From: Pseudoxanthomonas sp. JBR18
Lineage (GTDB): Bacteria; Pseudomonadota; Gammaproteobacteria; Xanthomonadales; Xanthomonadaceae
DNA: 64,000 nt
Reading direction: 5' to 3'
Assembly (NCBI RefSeq): GCF_028198165.1
Contig: NZ_CP116339.1
Location: 2,115,001 to 2,179,000 of the forward strand
Shown here: in pieces, positions 8,829-17,513 of the stretch
Layout: each line of letters begins with the position of its first letter
Numbering within the stretch: the first letter of the stretch is position 1
The notes under the pieces: generated by a model
Told to the model about the DNA's origin: nothing
What the model saw: the letters and a program-made list of their open reading frames with translations, nothing else
The model's database searches: none
Translations under genes and position numbers: made by a program

Positions 8829-8884
8829 ACCGGGATCAAACCCGGTGAGCCGCGCACTATAACGGCTCGATTGGGGCCGTGCAA
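8829..8884 (-). promoter_or_regulatory. rpsU promoter and leader hairpin
   Basis: On the minus strand, the -35 TTGCAC (8879-8884) and the -10 TATAGT (8856-8861) are separated by exactly 17 bases. In the untranslated leader, ACCGGG and CCCGGT (8829-8846) form a 6-bp hairpin with a 6-base loop. Confidence 0.7.
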
Positions 8885-8931
8885 GTACGCGTGGCTGGAA
8901 AAGCCAATGGCCCGGGCGCATCCTTGTGCCC

Positions 8932-9960
8932 ATGAAAGTCCTCGGCATCGAAACCTCCTGCGACGAAACCGGCGTAGCCGTCTACGACACCGCCCTGACC
9001 GGCGCGGCCGGGCTGCGCGCCCACGCGGTCTATAGCCAGATCGCCCTGCATGCGCAGTACGGCGGTGTGGTCCCGGAACTGGCCAGCCGCGACCACGTGC
9101 GCAAGCTGCTGCCGCTGATCCGCCAGACCCTGGACGAGGCGGGACTGTCCACGCGCGAGCTGGATGGCGTGGCCTATACCGCCGGCCCCGGGCTGGTTGG
9201 CGCGCTGCTGGTCGGGGCGGGCGTGGCCCGCTCGCTGGCCTGGGCCTTGGACCTGCCGGCCATCGGCGTGCATCACATGGAAGGCCACCTGCTGGCGCCG
9301 CTGATGGAGGACGATCCGCCGCAGGCGCCGTTCGTGGCGCTGCTGGTGTCCGGCGGGCATACCCAGTTGGTCGCCGTGGAGCGGATCGGGGAATACCGGC
9401 TGTTGGGCGAGACCCTGGACGATGCGGCCGGCGAGGCCTTCGACAAGACCGCCAAGTTGATGGGCCTGCCGTATCCGGGCGGTCCGCAGCTGGCCAGGCT
9501 GGCCGAAACCGGCACGCCCGGCGCCTATAGGTTCTCGCGCCCGATGACCGATCGGCCGGGCCTGGATTTCAGTTTCTCCGGCCTGAAGACCCAGGTACTG
9601 CTGGCCTGGCGCGACAGCGACCAGTCCGAGACCACGCGCGCTGACATCGCGCGTGGGTTCGAGGACGCGGTGGTGGACACTCTGGCCATCAAGTGCGAGC
9701 GCGCGCTGGATGCGGCCGGTAGCGACACCCTGGTGATCGCCGGTGGCGTCGGTGCCAACAAGCGCCTGCGCGCCAAGCTCCAGGCGATGTGCGCACAGCG
9801 CGGTGGACGCGCCTGCTTCCCGCGACCGGCGCTGTGCACCGACAACGGCGCGATGATCGCCTTCGCCGGCGCGCTGCGCCTGGAGGCCGGCCAGCGCAGC
9901 GATGCGCAGGTGCAGGTCACCCCGCGCTGGGACATGGCCACGCTGCCGTCGGTGGCGTGA
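8932..9960 (+). CDS. tsaD: tRNA N6-adenosine threonylcarbamoyltransferase
   Basis: A 342-residue Kae1/Qri7 family ASKHA protein. It transfers threonylcarbamoyl from TC-AMP to A37 of ANN-decoding tRNAs, together with TsaB and TsaE. The metal-binding HxxxH is HMEGH (H115 and H119). [14 protein letters not shown] at the N-terminus and FSFSGLKTQ and [11 protein letters not shown] in the second half are family motifs. The ATG at 8932 is preferred to an earlier one at 8926. It is divergent from rpsU, as in many gammaproteobacteria. Confidence 0.97.
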
Positions 9961-10005
9961 AGTCGACCGCACTACACTGCAGGCTTTGAAGAAACGAGTT
10001 CCGCC

Positions 10006-10485
10006 ATGCGCCTGGTTGTCAGTTGCCTGTTGATGCTCGCCGCCGCGACCACGACAGGGGCAACACCTGACCTGCACCAACGCGAAGTCGTGGCGAGGCT
10101 ATATCACGACTTCGCCTGGGAAGCCGTGGTGGTCACGAACGAGACCGGGCTCGCCGAACAACCGAAAGACGTGCTGCTGCGCTACTTCACACCTGGCCTG
10201 GCAGGGCTGCTGGTCGAGGACGCACGTTGCAAAGCGCGCCGTCGTGAAATCTGTCGCCTCGATTTCACCCCGCTTTGGGCCTCGCAAGATCCCGCGGCGG
10301 AAGGACTCACGATCGTGCAGGCCAGCGGCGACACCGTCGGCGTCCAGTACGTGGTGCCTTCGACGCGCGAACATGTTTCCCTGGTCTTCCATGTGGTGAA
10401 GACCGCCGCCGGCTGGCGCGTCGGCGACATCACCTATCCCCAAGGTTCCTCGCTTGCCGGGCTGCTCTCGGCACCGATGGACTGA
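10006..10485 (+). CDS. Secreted DUF3828-like hypothetical protein
   Basis: A 159-residue protein with an N-terminal signal peptide (MRLVVSCLLMLAAATTTGA). The body resembles DUF3828/NTF2-like secreted proteins (helix YHDFAWEAVV, LLRYFTPGLAGLL, then strands ending HVVKTAAGWRVGDITYP). Two cysteines in the middle (CKARRREIC) may form a disulfide in the periplasm. It lies 45 bases after tsaD and 21 before ung. A TACACT -10-like element sits in the short upstream gap. The function is unknown. Confidence 0.65.
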   Translation: MRLVVSCLLMLAAATTTGATPDLHQREVVARLYHDFAWEAVVVTNETGLAEQPKDVLLRYFTPGLAGLLVEDARCKARRREICRLDFTPLWASQDPAAEGLTIVQASGDTVGVQYVVPSTREHVSLVFHVVKTAAGWRVGDITYPQGSSLAGLLSAPMD

Positions 10486-10506
10486 ATCGCGAGATCCTGT
10501 TGACTC

Positions 10507-11226
10507 ATGACCGACGACGACGCTTCCAACGCCCGCATCCAGCTTGAGCCTTCCTGGAAGGCGCGGGTCGGTGATTACCTGTTGCGGCCAGAGATGCAGG
10601 CGCTGTCGACGTTCCTGCGCCAGCGCAAGCAGGCCGGGGCGCGCGTGTTTCCACCGGGCCCGCAGATCTTCGCCGCTTTCGATGCCACGCCGTTCGATGC
10701 GGTCAAGGTGGTGATCCTGGGGCAAGACCCGTATCACGGCGCCGGCCAGGCGCACGGGCTGTGCTTTTCGGTGCAGCCGGGCACGCCGGTGCCGCCCTCG
10801 CTGCAGAACATCTACAAGGAACTGGCCAGCGATCTCGGCTTCACGCCGCCGGATCACGGCTGCCTGACGCCGTGGGCAGAGCATGGCGTACTGCTGCTCA
10901 ACTCGGTGCTGACCGTCGAGGAGGGCCGGGCCGGCGCGCATCAGGGCAAGGGCTGGGAAGGCTTCACCGACCACGTGATCCAGGCGCTGGCGGCCGAGCG
11001 TGAGCACCTGGTCTTCCTGCTGTGGGGCAGCTACGCGCAGGCCAAGGGCAAGGTGATCGACCCGCGCACGCATCGCGTGCTCAAGGCGCCGCATCCCTCG
11101 CCGCTGTCGGCGCATCGCGGCTTCCTGGGCTGCCGGCACTTCTCCCAGGCCAACGAGTACCTGGCCCGCCACGGCCTGGGCGCGGTCGACTGGCGGCTGC
11201 CGCCGCGCGCCAGCCTGCCAGGCTGA
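10507..11226 (+). CDS. ung: Uracil-DNA glycosylase, family 1
   Basis: A 239-residue enzyme that removes uracil from DNA to start base-excision repair. The water-activating loop is GQDPYHG (D74, H77) and the DNA-intercalation loop is [14 protein letters not shown] near residue 198. [22 protein letters not shown] and [13 protein letters not shown] are also canonical. The length is normal. The start at 10507 follows 21 bases after the previous stop. It converges on the DUF2059 gene. Confidence 0.97.
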   Translation: MTDDDASNARIQLEPSWKARVGDYLLRPEMQALSTFLRQRKQAGARVFPPGPQIFAAFDATPFDAVKVVILGQDPYHGAGQAHGLCFSVQPGTPVPPSLQNIYKELASDLGFTPPDHGCLTPWAEHGVLLLNSVLTVEEGRAGAHQGKGWEGFTDHVIQALAAEREHLVFLLWGSYAQAKGKVIDPRTHRVLKAPHPSPLSAHRGFLGCRHFSQANEYLARHGLGAVDWRLPPRASLPG

Positions 11227-11239
11227 TCCGCGCGGGGGC

Positions 11240-11851
11240 TTACTTCTTCTTCTTGCTGGAAGCCTTCTTGGTCGACTTCTTCTTGGTGGTGCTGTGCGTG
11301 GCCGCCTTGCGCCGCTCCTGCGGCGGGGACACCGGCGGGGCGGGGATCGGCTCGGCCGACACGGTCTTGACCTCGGCCTGCAGGGCTTCGAGCTGCGGGA
11401 TCATCTTCTGCTGGATGGCCACCATCAGCGTCTGCATCATCGCCGGGGTCTTGTCGAGCAGGTGCTGGCCGGCCTTGCTCTCGTAGAACTTGGTCATCGC
11501 CTTGACATCGTCGTCGTCGAAGGTTTCCCGGTAGACCTGCAGATACACCGGGCGCATCTGGTCCCAGGCCAGGGACTGGCGCACGATTTCCGAGGTGCGC
11601 GCCTGGATGCTGGCGATCTCCTGCTGCTGCTGCGGGGTGAGGGTCTTGCCTTCGGTGAGCTCGGCGAACTGCTGGCGCTGGATGGCCTCGACCTGTGGCT
11701 GGATGGCGGCCAGCATGCTTTGCGCGCGCGAAGCCGCCAGCAGGCGTTCGATCTCCTTGTCGGTCGGCTCGCGGGCCTGCGCCGCCGGCGCCAGGGCCGT
11801 CAACAGCAGGCACAGCAGCATCAGGACGGGGATGGATCGACAGCGTGGCAT
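11240..11851 (-). CDS. Secreted DUF2059-family protein with lysine-rich tail
   Basis: 203 residues from the ATG at 11851; the frame runs much further upstream but antisense to arfB. A signal peptide (VLMLLCLLLTALAPAAQA) precedes a helical DUF2059 domain with YLQVYRETFDDDDVKAMTKFYESKAGQHLLDKTPAMMQ. A proline-rich linker and a tail of about 25 residues rich in Lys, Ser and Thr (TTKKKSTKKASSKKKK) follow. The basic tail is a local elaboration and might bind anionic polymer or the cell wall. The function is unknown. Confidence 0.75.
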   Translation of the reverse strand: MPRCRSIPVLMLLCLLLTALAPAAQAREPTDKEIERLLAASRAQSMLAAIQPQVEAIQRQQFAELTEGKTLTPQQQQEIASIQARTSEIVRQSLAWDQMRPVYLQVYRETFDDDDVKAMTKFYESKAGQHLLDKTPAMMQTLMVAIQQKMIPQLEALQAEVKTVSAEPIPAPPVSPPQERRKAATHSTTKKKSTKKASSKKKK

Positions 11852-11978
11852 CGCGGCTCCGGGACGTGGGGCGGGAAGCGATGGTGCCGAGCGCGGTCGG
11901 CGCCCGTGTAAAAATTTCACTAAACCGCCGGGGATGTCATCGGCCGGTACAGCTTGGCCATCGCCTACAATGCCGCCC

Positions 11979-12410
11979 ATGCCCGCTGGATTTCTGCAGA
12001 TCTCGCCCACGCTGTCCATCCCCGACGACGAACTCGTCGAGCGTTTCGTGCGCGCCAGCGGCGCGGGCGGCCAGAACGTGAACAAGGTCGCCACCGCGGT
12101 GGAGTTGCGCTTCGACGTGGCCGGCTCGCCCTCGCTGCCCGAGGTGCTGCGCAGCCGCCTGCTGGCGCGCCGCGACCGGCGCCTGACCGACGCCGGGGTG
12201 CTGGTGATCGACGCCCAGCGCTTCCGCACCCAGGACCGCAACCGCCAGGACGCGCGTGAGCGCCTGGCCGGCATCATCGCTGCCGGCCTGTCGGTGCCCA
12301 AGCCGCGGCTGGCGACCCGCCCGAGCCGGGCTTCCAAGCTGCGCCGGCTGGATGCCAAGAAGTCCCGCGGCCAGATCAAACGCAACCGGAACGCCCGTGA
12401 TTGGGACTGA
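11979..12410 (+). CDS. arfB: Alternative ribosome-rescue factor / peptidyl-tRNA hydrolase
   Basis: A 143-residue release-factor-like protein (ArfB/YaeJ). It enters stalled ribosomes on truncated mRNA and hydrolyses the peptidyl-tRNA with its GGQ motif (G30, G31, Q32 in ASGAGGQNVNKVATAVELRF). The basic C-terminal tail (RRLDAKKSRGQIKRNR) reaches into the mRNA channel. Another ATG at 11970 adds three residues. A -10-like TACAAT at 11966-11971 ends 7 bases before the 11979 ATG, so the mRNA may be leaderless. The following acyltransferase starts one base after the stop. Confidence 0.93.
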   Translation: MPAGFLQISPTLSIPDDELVERFVRASGAGGQNVNKVATAVELRFDVAGSPSLPEVLRSRLLARRDRRLTDAGVLVIDAQRFRTQDRNRQDARERLAGIIAAGLSVPKPRLATRPSRASKLRRLDAKKSRGQIKRNRNARDWD

Positions 12411-12411
12411 C

Positions 12412-13020
12412 ATGACCCCGCCGCGGCCGCCGGGCGAAGTCCCGGTCGCACCGCCCGACATGCCGCGCGTGAAGCCCAACCGCTTCAACCGCTGGTGTGC
12501 ACGCACGCTGCTGCGCCTGAGCGGCTGGCGCATTGCCGGCGAGCTGCCGGACATTCCCAAGCTGGTGATGATCGTGGCCCCGCATTCGTCCAACTGGGAC
12601 GGCCTGTGGGGCATGGCGGTGAAGATCGCCTGCGGTTTCGAGGTCAAGGTGCTGGGCAAGGCCAGCCTGTTCTGGTGGCCGCTGGGCCCGCTCCTACACA
12701 AGCTGGGCGTGGTGCCGGTGGACCGGGCCAATGCCGGCGGCGTGGTGCGCCAGGCGGTGGAGACCATCCACGGCTACGAGCGCATCTGGTTCGTGGTCAC
12801 GCCCGAGGGCACCCGCAAGCGCGTGGACAAGTGGAAGACCGGTTTCTGGAAGATCGCCCGCGCCGCCGACGTACCGATCCTGCTGGCCTACTTCCACTAC
12901 CCCGAGAAGATCGTCGGTGTCGGCCCGGTGTTCTATCCCACCGGCGACATGGAGGCGGACATGGCCGCCATCCGCGCGTGGTACCGCCCGTGGATGGGCA
13001 AGACCCGCGGCACGACGTGA
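12412..13020 (+). CDS. PlsC-like lysophospholipid/glycerol acyltransferase
   Basis: A 202-residue acyltransferase with the HX4D catalytic motif HSSNWD (H58, D63) followed by the substrate motif TPEGTRKRVDKWKTGFWKIA near residue 140. The family moves acyl chains to glycerophospholipid or related acceptors at the inner membrane. This short form with a hydrophobic WWPLGPLLHKLGVVPVDR segment is common beside arfB in Xanthomonadaceae. It starts one base after the arfB stop and is clearly co-transcribed. The acceptor is not evident from sequence. Confidence 0.85.
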   Translation: MTPPRPPGEVPVAPPDMPRVKPNRFNRWCARTLLRLSGWRIAGELPDIPKLVMIVAPHSSNWDGLWGMAVKIACGFEVKVLGKASLFWWPLGPLLHKLGVVPVDRANAGGVVRQAVETIHGYERIWFVVTPEGTRKRVDKWKTGFWKIARAADVPILLAYFHYPEKIVGVGPVFYPTGDMEADMAAIRAWYRPWMGKTRGTT

Positions 13021-13122
13021 GCGACCCAAGCAAAGCACATGCGGGCCCGGCCGGTCGGCGCTAGCGCCGGATCGACGGACCCGATTTCCCCGATGACACG
13101 ATCGACGTTTCCAGGAAACATC

Positions 13123-15282
13123 ATGACCCGAACCCTCGTTCTCGCCGCCGCCATCAGCCTGGCGCTGGCCGCCTGCCAGAGCAAACAGGAGGCAGATTCC
13201 GTGAAGACCGCCGATGCCGCACCGGCCGCCGATGCCAAGCCGCAGCGCGCCAACCCGCTGCTGAGCCAGAGCCCGCTGCCCTTCCACGCGCCGCAGTTCG
13301 ACAAGATCCAGGATGCCGACTACTTGCCGGCCTTCGAGCAGGGCATGCGCGAACATCTGGAGCAGATCAACAAGATCGCCGACAACCCCGATGCGCCGAC
13401 CTTCGCCAACACCATCGAGGCGATGGAGCAGACCGGGCAGACCCTGGACCGCGTCTCGCGCATCTTCTTCGGCCTGGTCCAGGCCGACACCAACGATGCG
13501 CGGCAGAAGATCCAGGAGGACATCGCGCCCAAGCTGGCCGCCCACCAGGACGAGATCAGCCTCAATCCCAAGCTGTTCGCGCGGATCAAGGCGGTCTACG
13601 ACCAGCGCGACAGCCTGAACCTGGATCCGGTGTCCCTGCGCCTGGTGGAGCGCGATTACCAGGAGTTCGTGCGCGCCGGCGCGCAGCTGTCCGATGCCGA
13701 CAAGGCCACCCTGCGCAAGCTCAACGTGGAAGAGACCACCCTGTCCACGCAGTTCCACCAGCGCCTGGTCGCCGCCGCGGCCGCCGGTGCGGTGACGGTG
13801 GACGACAAGTCCCAGCTGGCCGGCATGTCCGACGGCGCCATTGCTTCGGCTGCGCAGGACGCCAAGGCCCGCGGTGAGGACGGCAAGTACCTGCTGGCCC
13901 TGCAGAACACCACCCAGCAGCCCGAACTGGGCGCGCTGAGCAATCGCGACCTGCGCACCCGGATCCTCGAGGCTTCCGAGACCCGTACCGAGCACGGCGA
14001 CGCCAACGACACCCGTCAGATCATCCAGCGCCTGGCCCAGCTGCGCGCGCAGAAGGCCAAGCTGCTGGGCTTTGACAGCTATGCCGCCTACAGCCTGGCC
14101 GACCAGATGGCCAAGACCCCCGATGCGGCGCTCAAGCTGCTGACCGACACGGTGCCGGCGGCGACGGCCAAGGCCAAGGGCGAGGCGGCCGAGATCCAGC
14201 AGGTCATCGATGCGCAGAACGGCGGCTTCAAGCTGACCGCCGCGGACTGGGACTACTACGCCGAGCAGGTGCGCAAGCAGAAGTACGACCTGGACGAGTC
14301 GCAGATCAAGCCGTACTTCGAGCTGGACAACGTGCTCAAGAACGGCGTGTTCTACGCGGCCAACCAGCTCTACGGGGTCACCTTCAAGGAGCGCAAGGAC
14401 ATCCCGGTGTACAACCCGGACGTGCGCGTCTACGAGGTGTTCGACGCCGACGGCAAGTCGCTGGCGCTGTTCTACACCGACTATTTCAAGCGTGACTCCA
14501 AGTCCGGCGGCGCGTGGATGGACGTGTTCGTCGAGCAGGACGGGCTCACCGGCGACAAGCCGGTAGTCTACAACGTGTGCAACTTCACCAAGCCGGTCGA
14601 CGGCCAGCCGGCGCTGCTGAGCTTCGACGACGTCACCACGATGTTCCATGAGTTCGGCCATGCGCTGCACGGCATGTTCTCCAAGGTGAAGTACCCGTCC
14701 ATCGCCGGGACCAGCACCTCGCGCGACTTCGTCGAGTTCCCCTCGCAGTTCAACGAGCACTGGGCGACCGATCCGAAGGTCTTCGCCCATTACGCCAAGC
14801 ACTACCAGACCGGCGAGGCGATGCCCAAGGAACTGGTGGAGAAGATCCGCAAGTCCAAGACCTTCAACACCGGCTACGCCACCACCGAGTACCTGTCGGC
14901 GGCGCTGCTGGACATGGCCTGGCACACGCTGCCGGCCGATGCGCCGTTGGAGGACGTGGACGCCTTCGAGGCCCAGTCGCTGAAGAAGTACAAGGTCGAC
15001 CTGGCCGAGGTCCCACCGCGCTACCGGACCAGCTACTTCGACCACATCTGGGGCGGCGGCTATGCGGCCGGCTATTACGCCTACTTCTGGGCCGAGGTGC
15101 TCGACGACGATGCGTTCGAGTGGTTCCAGGAGCATGGCGGCCTGACCCGCAAGAACGGCGACATCTTCCGCGACAAGATCCTCTCGCGCGGCAACACCGT
15201 GGACCTGGCCACGCTGTACCGCGACTTCCGCGGCAAGGATCCCAGCGTCGATGCGCTGCTGGAGAACCGTGGGCTGAAGTGA
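13123..15282 (+). CDS. dcp: Dipeptidyl carboxypeptidase, M3 family, lipoprotein form
   Basis: A 719-residue zinc metallopeptidase that cleaves C-terminal dipeptides. The catalytic HEFGH is at H509-H513 within FHEFGHALHGMFS, and DHIWGGGYAAGYYAYFWAEVLDDDAFEWF is the conserved C-terminal signature. The ATG at 13123 gives a lipoprotein signal with a lipobox ending in C18 (LALAAC), so the enzyme is membrane-anchored in the envelope rather than cytoplasmic as in E. coli Dcp. It is a single gene closed by a strong terminator. Confidence 0.95.
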   Translation: MTRTLVLAAAISLALAACQSKQEADSVKTADAAPAADAKPQRANPLLSQSPLPFHAPQFDKIQDADYLPAFEQGMREHLEQINKIADNPDAPTFANTIEAMEQTGQTLDRVSRIFFGLVQADTNDARQKIQEDIAPKLAAHQDEISLNPKLFARIKAVYDQRDSLNLDPVSLRLVERDYQEFVRAGAQLSDADKATLRKLNVEETTLSTQFHQRLVAAAAAGAVTVDDKSQLAGMSDGAIASAAQDAKARGEDGKYLLALQNTTQQPELGALSNRDLRTRILEASETRTEHGDANDTRQIIQRLAQLRAQKAKLLGFDSYAAYSLADQMAKTPDAALKLLTDTVPAATAKAKGEAAEIQQVIDAQNGGFKLTAADWDYYAEQVRKQKYDLDESQIKPYFELDNVLKNGVFYAANQLYGVTFKERKDIPVYNPDVRVYEVFDADGKSLALFYTDYFKRDSKSGGAWMDVFVEQDGLTGDKPVVYNVCNFTKPVDGQPALLSFDDVTTMFHEFGHALHGMFSKVKYPSIAGTSTSRDFVEFPSQFNEHWATDPKVFAHYAKHYQTGEAMPKELVEKIRKSKTFNTGYATTEYLSAALLDMAWHTLPADAPLEDVDAFEAQSLKKYKVDLAEVPPRYRTSYFDHIWGGGYAAGYYAYFWAEVLDDDAFEWFQEHGGLTRKNGDIFRDKILSRGNTVDLATLYRDFRGKDPSVDALLENRGLK

Positions 15283-15303
15283 GCCGCGGTGTCGCTGCAG
15301 GAA

Positions 15304-15341
15304 AACGAAGAAGGGACGGCGCAAGCCGTCCCTTCTTCGTT
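15304..15341. terminator. Bidirectional Rho-independent terminator between dcp and the reductase
   Basis: AACGAAGAAGGGACGGC and its exact complement GCCGTCCCTTCTTCGTT flank a GCAA loop. A 17-bp stem with T-rich arms on both strands serves the two convergent genes. Confidence 0.9.
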
Positions 15342-15361
15342 GCAGCGTCTGCAGGCCGCGC

Positions 15362-16102
15362 TCAATCCATGTGCAGGCCGCCATTGACCGCGTAGTCGGC
15401 GCCGGTGACATAGGCGGCCTCGTCCGAGACCAGCCACGCACACAGGCCGGCGACTTCCTCGGCCTTGCCCAGGCGTCGCACCGGCACGCTGGAGGCCAGC
15501 CGCTCCAGCACGTCGGGCGGGAAGCTGCTGATCGCCGCGCTGGCGATGTAGCCCGGCGAGATGGTATTGACGGTGACGCCGCGCAGCGCGACTTCCTGCG
15601 CCAGCGCGCGGGTGAAGCCGGTCATCGCGGCCTTGGCGGTGGCGTAGTTGACCTGGCCGATCTGGCCCTTGTGCGCACTGACCGAGCCGATGTTGACAAT
15701 GCGGCCCCAGCCGCGCGTGGTCATGCCGTCGATCACCTGCTTGGTGATGTTGAACAGCGCGTGCAGGTTGGAATTGATGACCGCCTGCCAGTCGGCACGC
15801 TCCATCTGCCGGAACAGCAGGTCGCGGTTGCCGCCGGCGTTGTTGACCAGCACGTCGATCTCGCCGACTTCCGCCTTGACCTCGCGGAAGGCGGCGACGG
15901 TGGAGTCCCAATCGGCGGCGTTGCCCTCGGAGACGATGAAGTCGAAGCCGAGCGCGCGCTGCTCGCGCAGCCAGCCGGCCTTGCGTGGCGAGTCCTGGCC
16001 GCAGCCGACCACCACGGTGTGGCCGCTGCGGGCCAGTTTCTGGCAGATGGCCGTGCCGATGCTGCCCATGCCGCTGGTGACGTAGGCGATGCGCAATGTC
16101 AT
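15362..16102 (-). CDS. phaB: Acetoacetyl-CoA reductase-like SDR
   Basis: A 246-residue short-chain dehydrogenase most like PhaB, the NADPH-dependent enzyme that reduces acetoacetyl-CoA to 3-hydroxybutyryl-CoA. The nucleotide site TSGMGSIGTAICQKLA, the NNAG motif (VLVNNAGGNRD) and the catalytic Ser-Tyr-Lys (NIGSVSAHKGQIGQVNYATAKAAM) are present. No PHA synthase or thiolase is in view. It is the last gene behind the porin and citrate-type transporter, so it may serve another 3-ketoacyl substrate. Confidence 0.8.
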   Translation of the reverse strand: MTLRIAYVTSGMGSIGTAICQKLARSGHTVVVGCGQDSPRKAGWLREQRALGFDFIVSEGNAADWDSTVAAFREVKAEVGEIDVLVNNAGGNRDLLFRQMERADWQAVINSNLHALFNITKQVIDGMTTRGWGRIVNIGSVSAHKGQIGQVNYATAKAAMTGFTRALAQEVALRGVTVNTISPGYIASAAISSFPPDVLERLASSVPVRRLGKAEEVAGLCAWLVSDEAAYVTGADYAVNGGLHMD

Positions 16103-16127
16103 GTGCGTGTCCTTGGAAGAGTGAGGG

Positions 16128-17462
16128 TCAGCCCGCGGCCAGCGGGAACAGCGAGAACAGCAGTCCGCCCGCCATCAGCAGCAGCGAGACCAGCACGGCC
16201 CACTTGAGCGTGAACTTCTGGTGGTCGGCGAAATCCACCTTGGCCAGGCCCACCAACAGGTAGGTCGAGGGCACCAGCGGGCTGAGCAGGTGCACCGGCT
16301 GCCCGGCCAGCGAGGCGCGCGCCATTTCCACCGGGCTGATGCCGTATTCGCCCGCCGCCTGCGACAGGATCGGCAGCACGCCGAAGTAGAAGGCGTCGTT
16401 GGACATGAAGAAGGTGAACGGCATGCTGGCCAGCGCGGTGATCACCGCCAGGTACGGGCCGCAGGCGTCGGGGATGATCGCCAGGAAGCTGCGCGACATC
16501 GCCTCGACCATGCCGGTGTTGGACAGGATGCCGGTGAAGATGCCGGCGGCGAAGATCAGCGACACCACCGACAGCACGTTGCCGGCGTGGTTGACCAGGC
16601 GGCGGCGCTGCTCGGCCAGGTCTGGATAGTTGATCACCAGCGCGATGGCGAAGCCGATCATGAACAGCACCGGCATCGGCAGCACGCCGATCACCAGCGC
16701 GGCCATCAGCACACAGGTCAGGGCGAAGTTCACCCACAGCAGCTTGGGTCGCTTGATGTGCTCGACGTCCTGGACAGTTGGCAACGCGTCGCTGCCGTCC
16801 TCGGCGACCGAGGCATCCATCCAGTCCTGGCCGACCGGCAGCTTGACCACCCCCAGCCGACGGCGCTCCTGCATGCCCAGCCACCACGCCAGCGCCAGGA
16901 TGCCGAGCAGGGCGATGACCATCGACGGCACCATCGGCACGAACACGTCGGCCGGGTCCACGTGCAGCGCGGTGGCCGCGCGCGCGGTCGGGCCGCCCCA
17001 CGGGGTCAGGTTCATCACGCCGCTGGCGAGCATGGTCAGGCAGGTCATCGCCAGGGCGTTCATGCCGAGGCGGCGATACAGCGGCAGCATCGCCGAGGCG
17101 GTGATCATGTAGGTGGTCGAGCCGTCGCCATCCAGCGAAATCAGCATCGCCAGCACCGCCGTGCCCATGACGATCTTCAGCGGATCGCCCTTGACCACGC
17201 GCAGGATGCGACCGACCAGCGGGTCGAACAGGCCCGCGTCGATCATCACGCCGAAGTAGAGGATCGCGAACATCAGCATCACGCCGGTCGGTGCGATCTT
17301 CTTGATGCCTTCCAGCATCATCTCGTTGATGCCGCCGCCGAAGCCGCCGATCAGCGCGAACACGATGGGCACCGTGACCAGTGCCACCAGCGGCGAGAGC
17401 CGCTTGGACATGATCAGGTACATGAAGGTGATGACCATTCCGAAGCCCAGCGCGGTCAGCAT
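16128..17462 (-). CDS. CitMHS-family citrate (metal-citrate:H+) transporter
   Basis: A 444-residue inner-membrane protein with about twelve hydrophobic segments. It belongs to the CitMHS group that imports citrate or citrate-metal complexes: PIVFALIGGFGGGINEMM, SLDGDGSTTYMITASAMLPLYRRLGMN and LTPWGGPTARAATAL are typical. The ATG at 17462 is preferred; the frame continues 11 codons further. It lies between a porin and a PhaB-like reductase in one operon. A TctD/TctE-type system nearby is the likely regulator. Confidence 0.88.
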   Translation of the reverse strand: MLTALGFGMVITFMYLIMSKRLSPLVALVTVPIVFALIGGFGGGINEMMLEGIKKIAPTGVMLMFAILYFGVMIDAGLFDPLVGRILRVVKGDPLKIVMGTAVLAMLISLDGDGSTTYMITASAMLPLYRRLGMNALAMTCLTMLASGVMNLTPWGGPTARAATALHVDPADVFVPMVPSMVIALLGILALAWWLGMQERRRLGVVKLPVGQDWMDASVAEDGSDALPTVQDVEHIKRPKLLWVNFALTCVLMAALVIGVLPMPVLFMIGFAIALVINYPDLAEQRRRLVNHAGNVLSVVSLIFAAGIFTGILSNTGMVEAMSRSFLAIIPDACGPYLAVITALASMPFTFFMSNDAFYFGVLPILSQAAGEYGISPVEMARASLAGQPVHLLSPLVPSTYLLVGLAKVDFADHQKFTLKWAVLVSLLLMAGGLLFSLFPLAAG

Positions 17463-17513
17463 CGATGTTTCCTCGTCTTGCGTGAGGCGCCGCATGCGCG
17501 CGGCGCAGGCGGG

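Noticed and set aside
12694..15441. Open frame of 915 codons antisense to dcp
   Set aside because: Runs across dcp, the terminator and neighbouring genes with low-complexity composition; not a gene.
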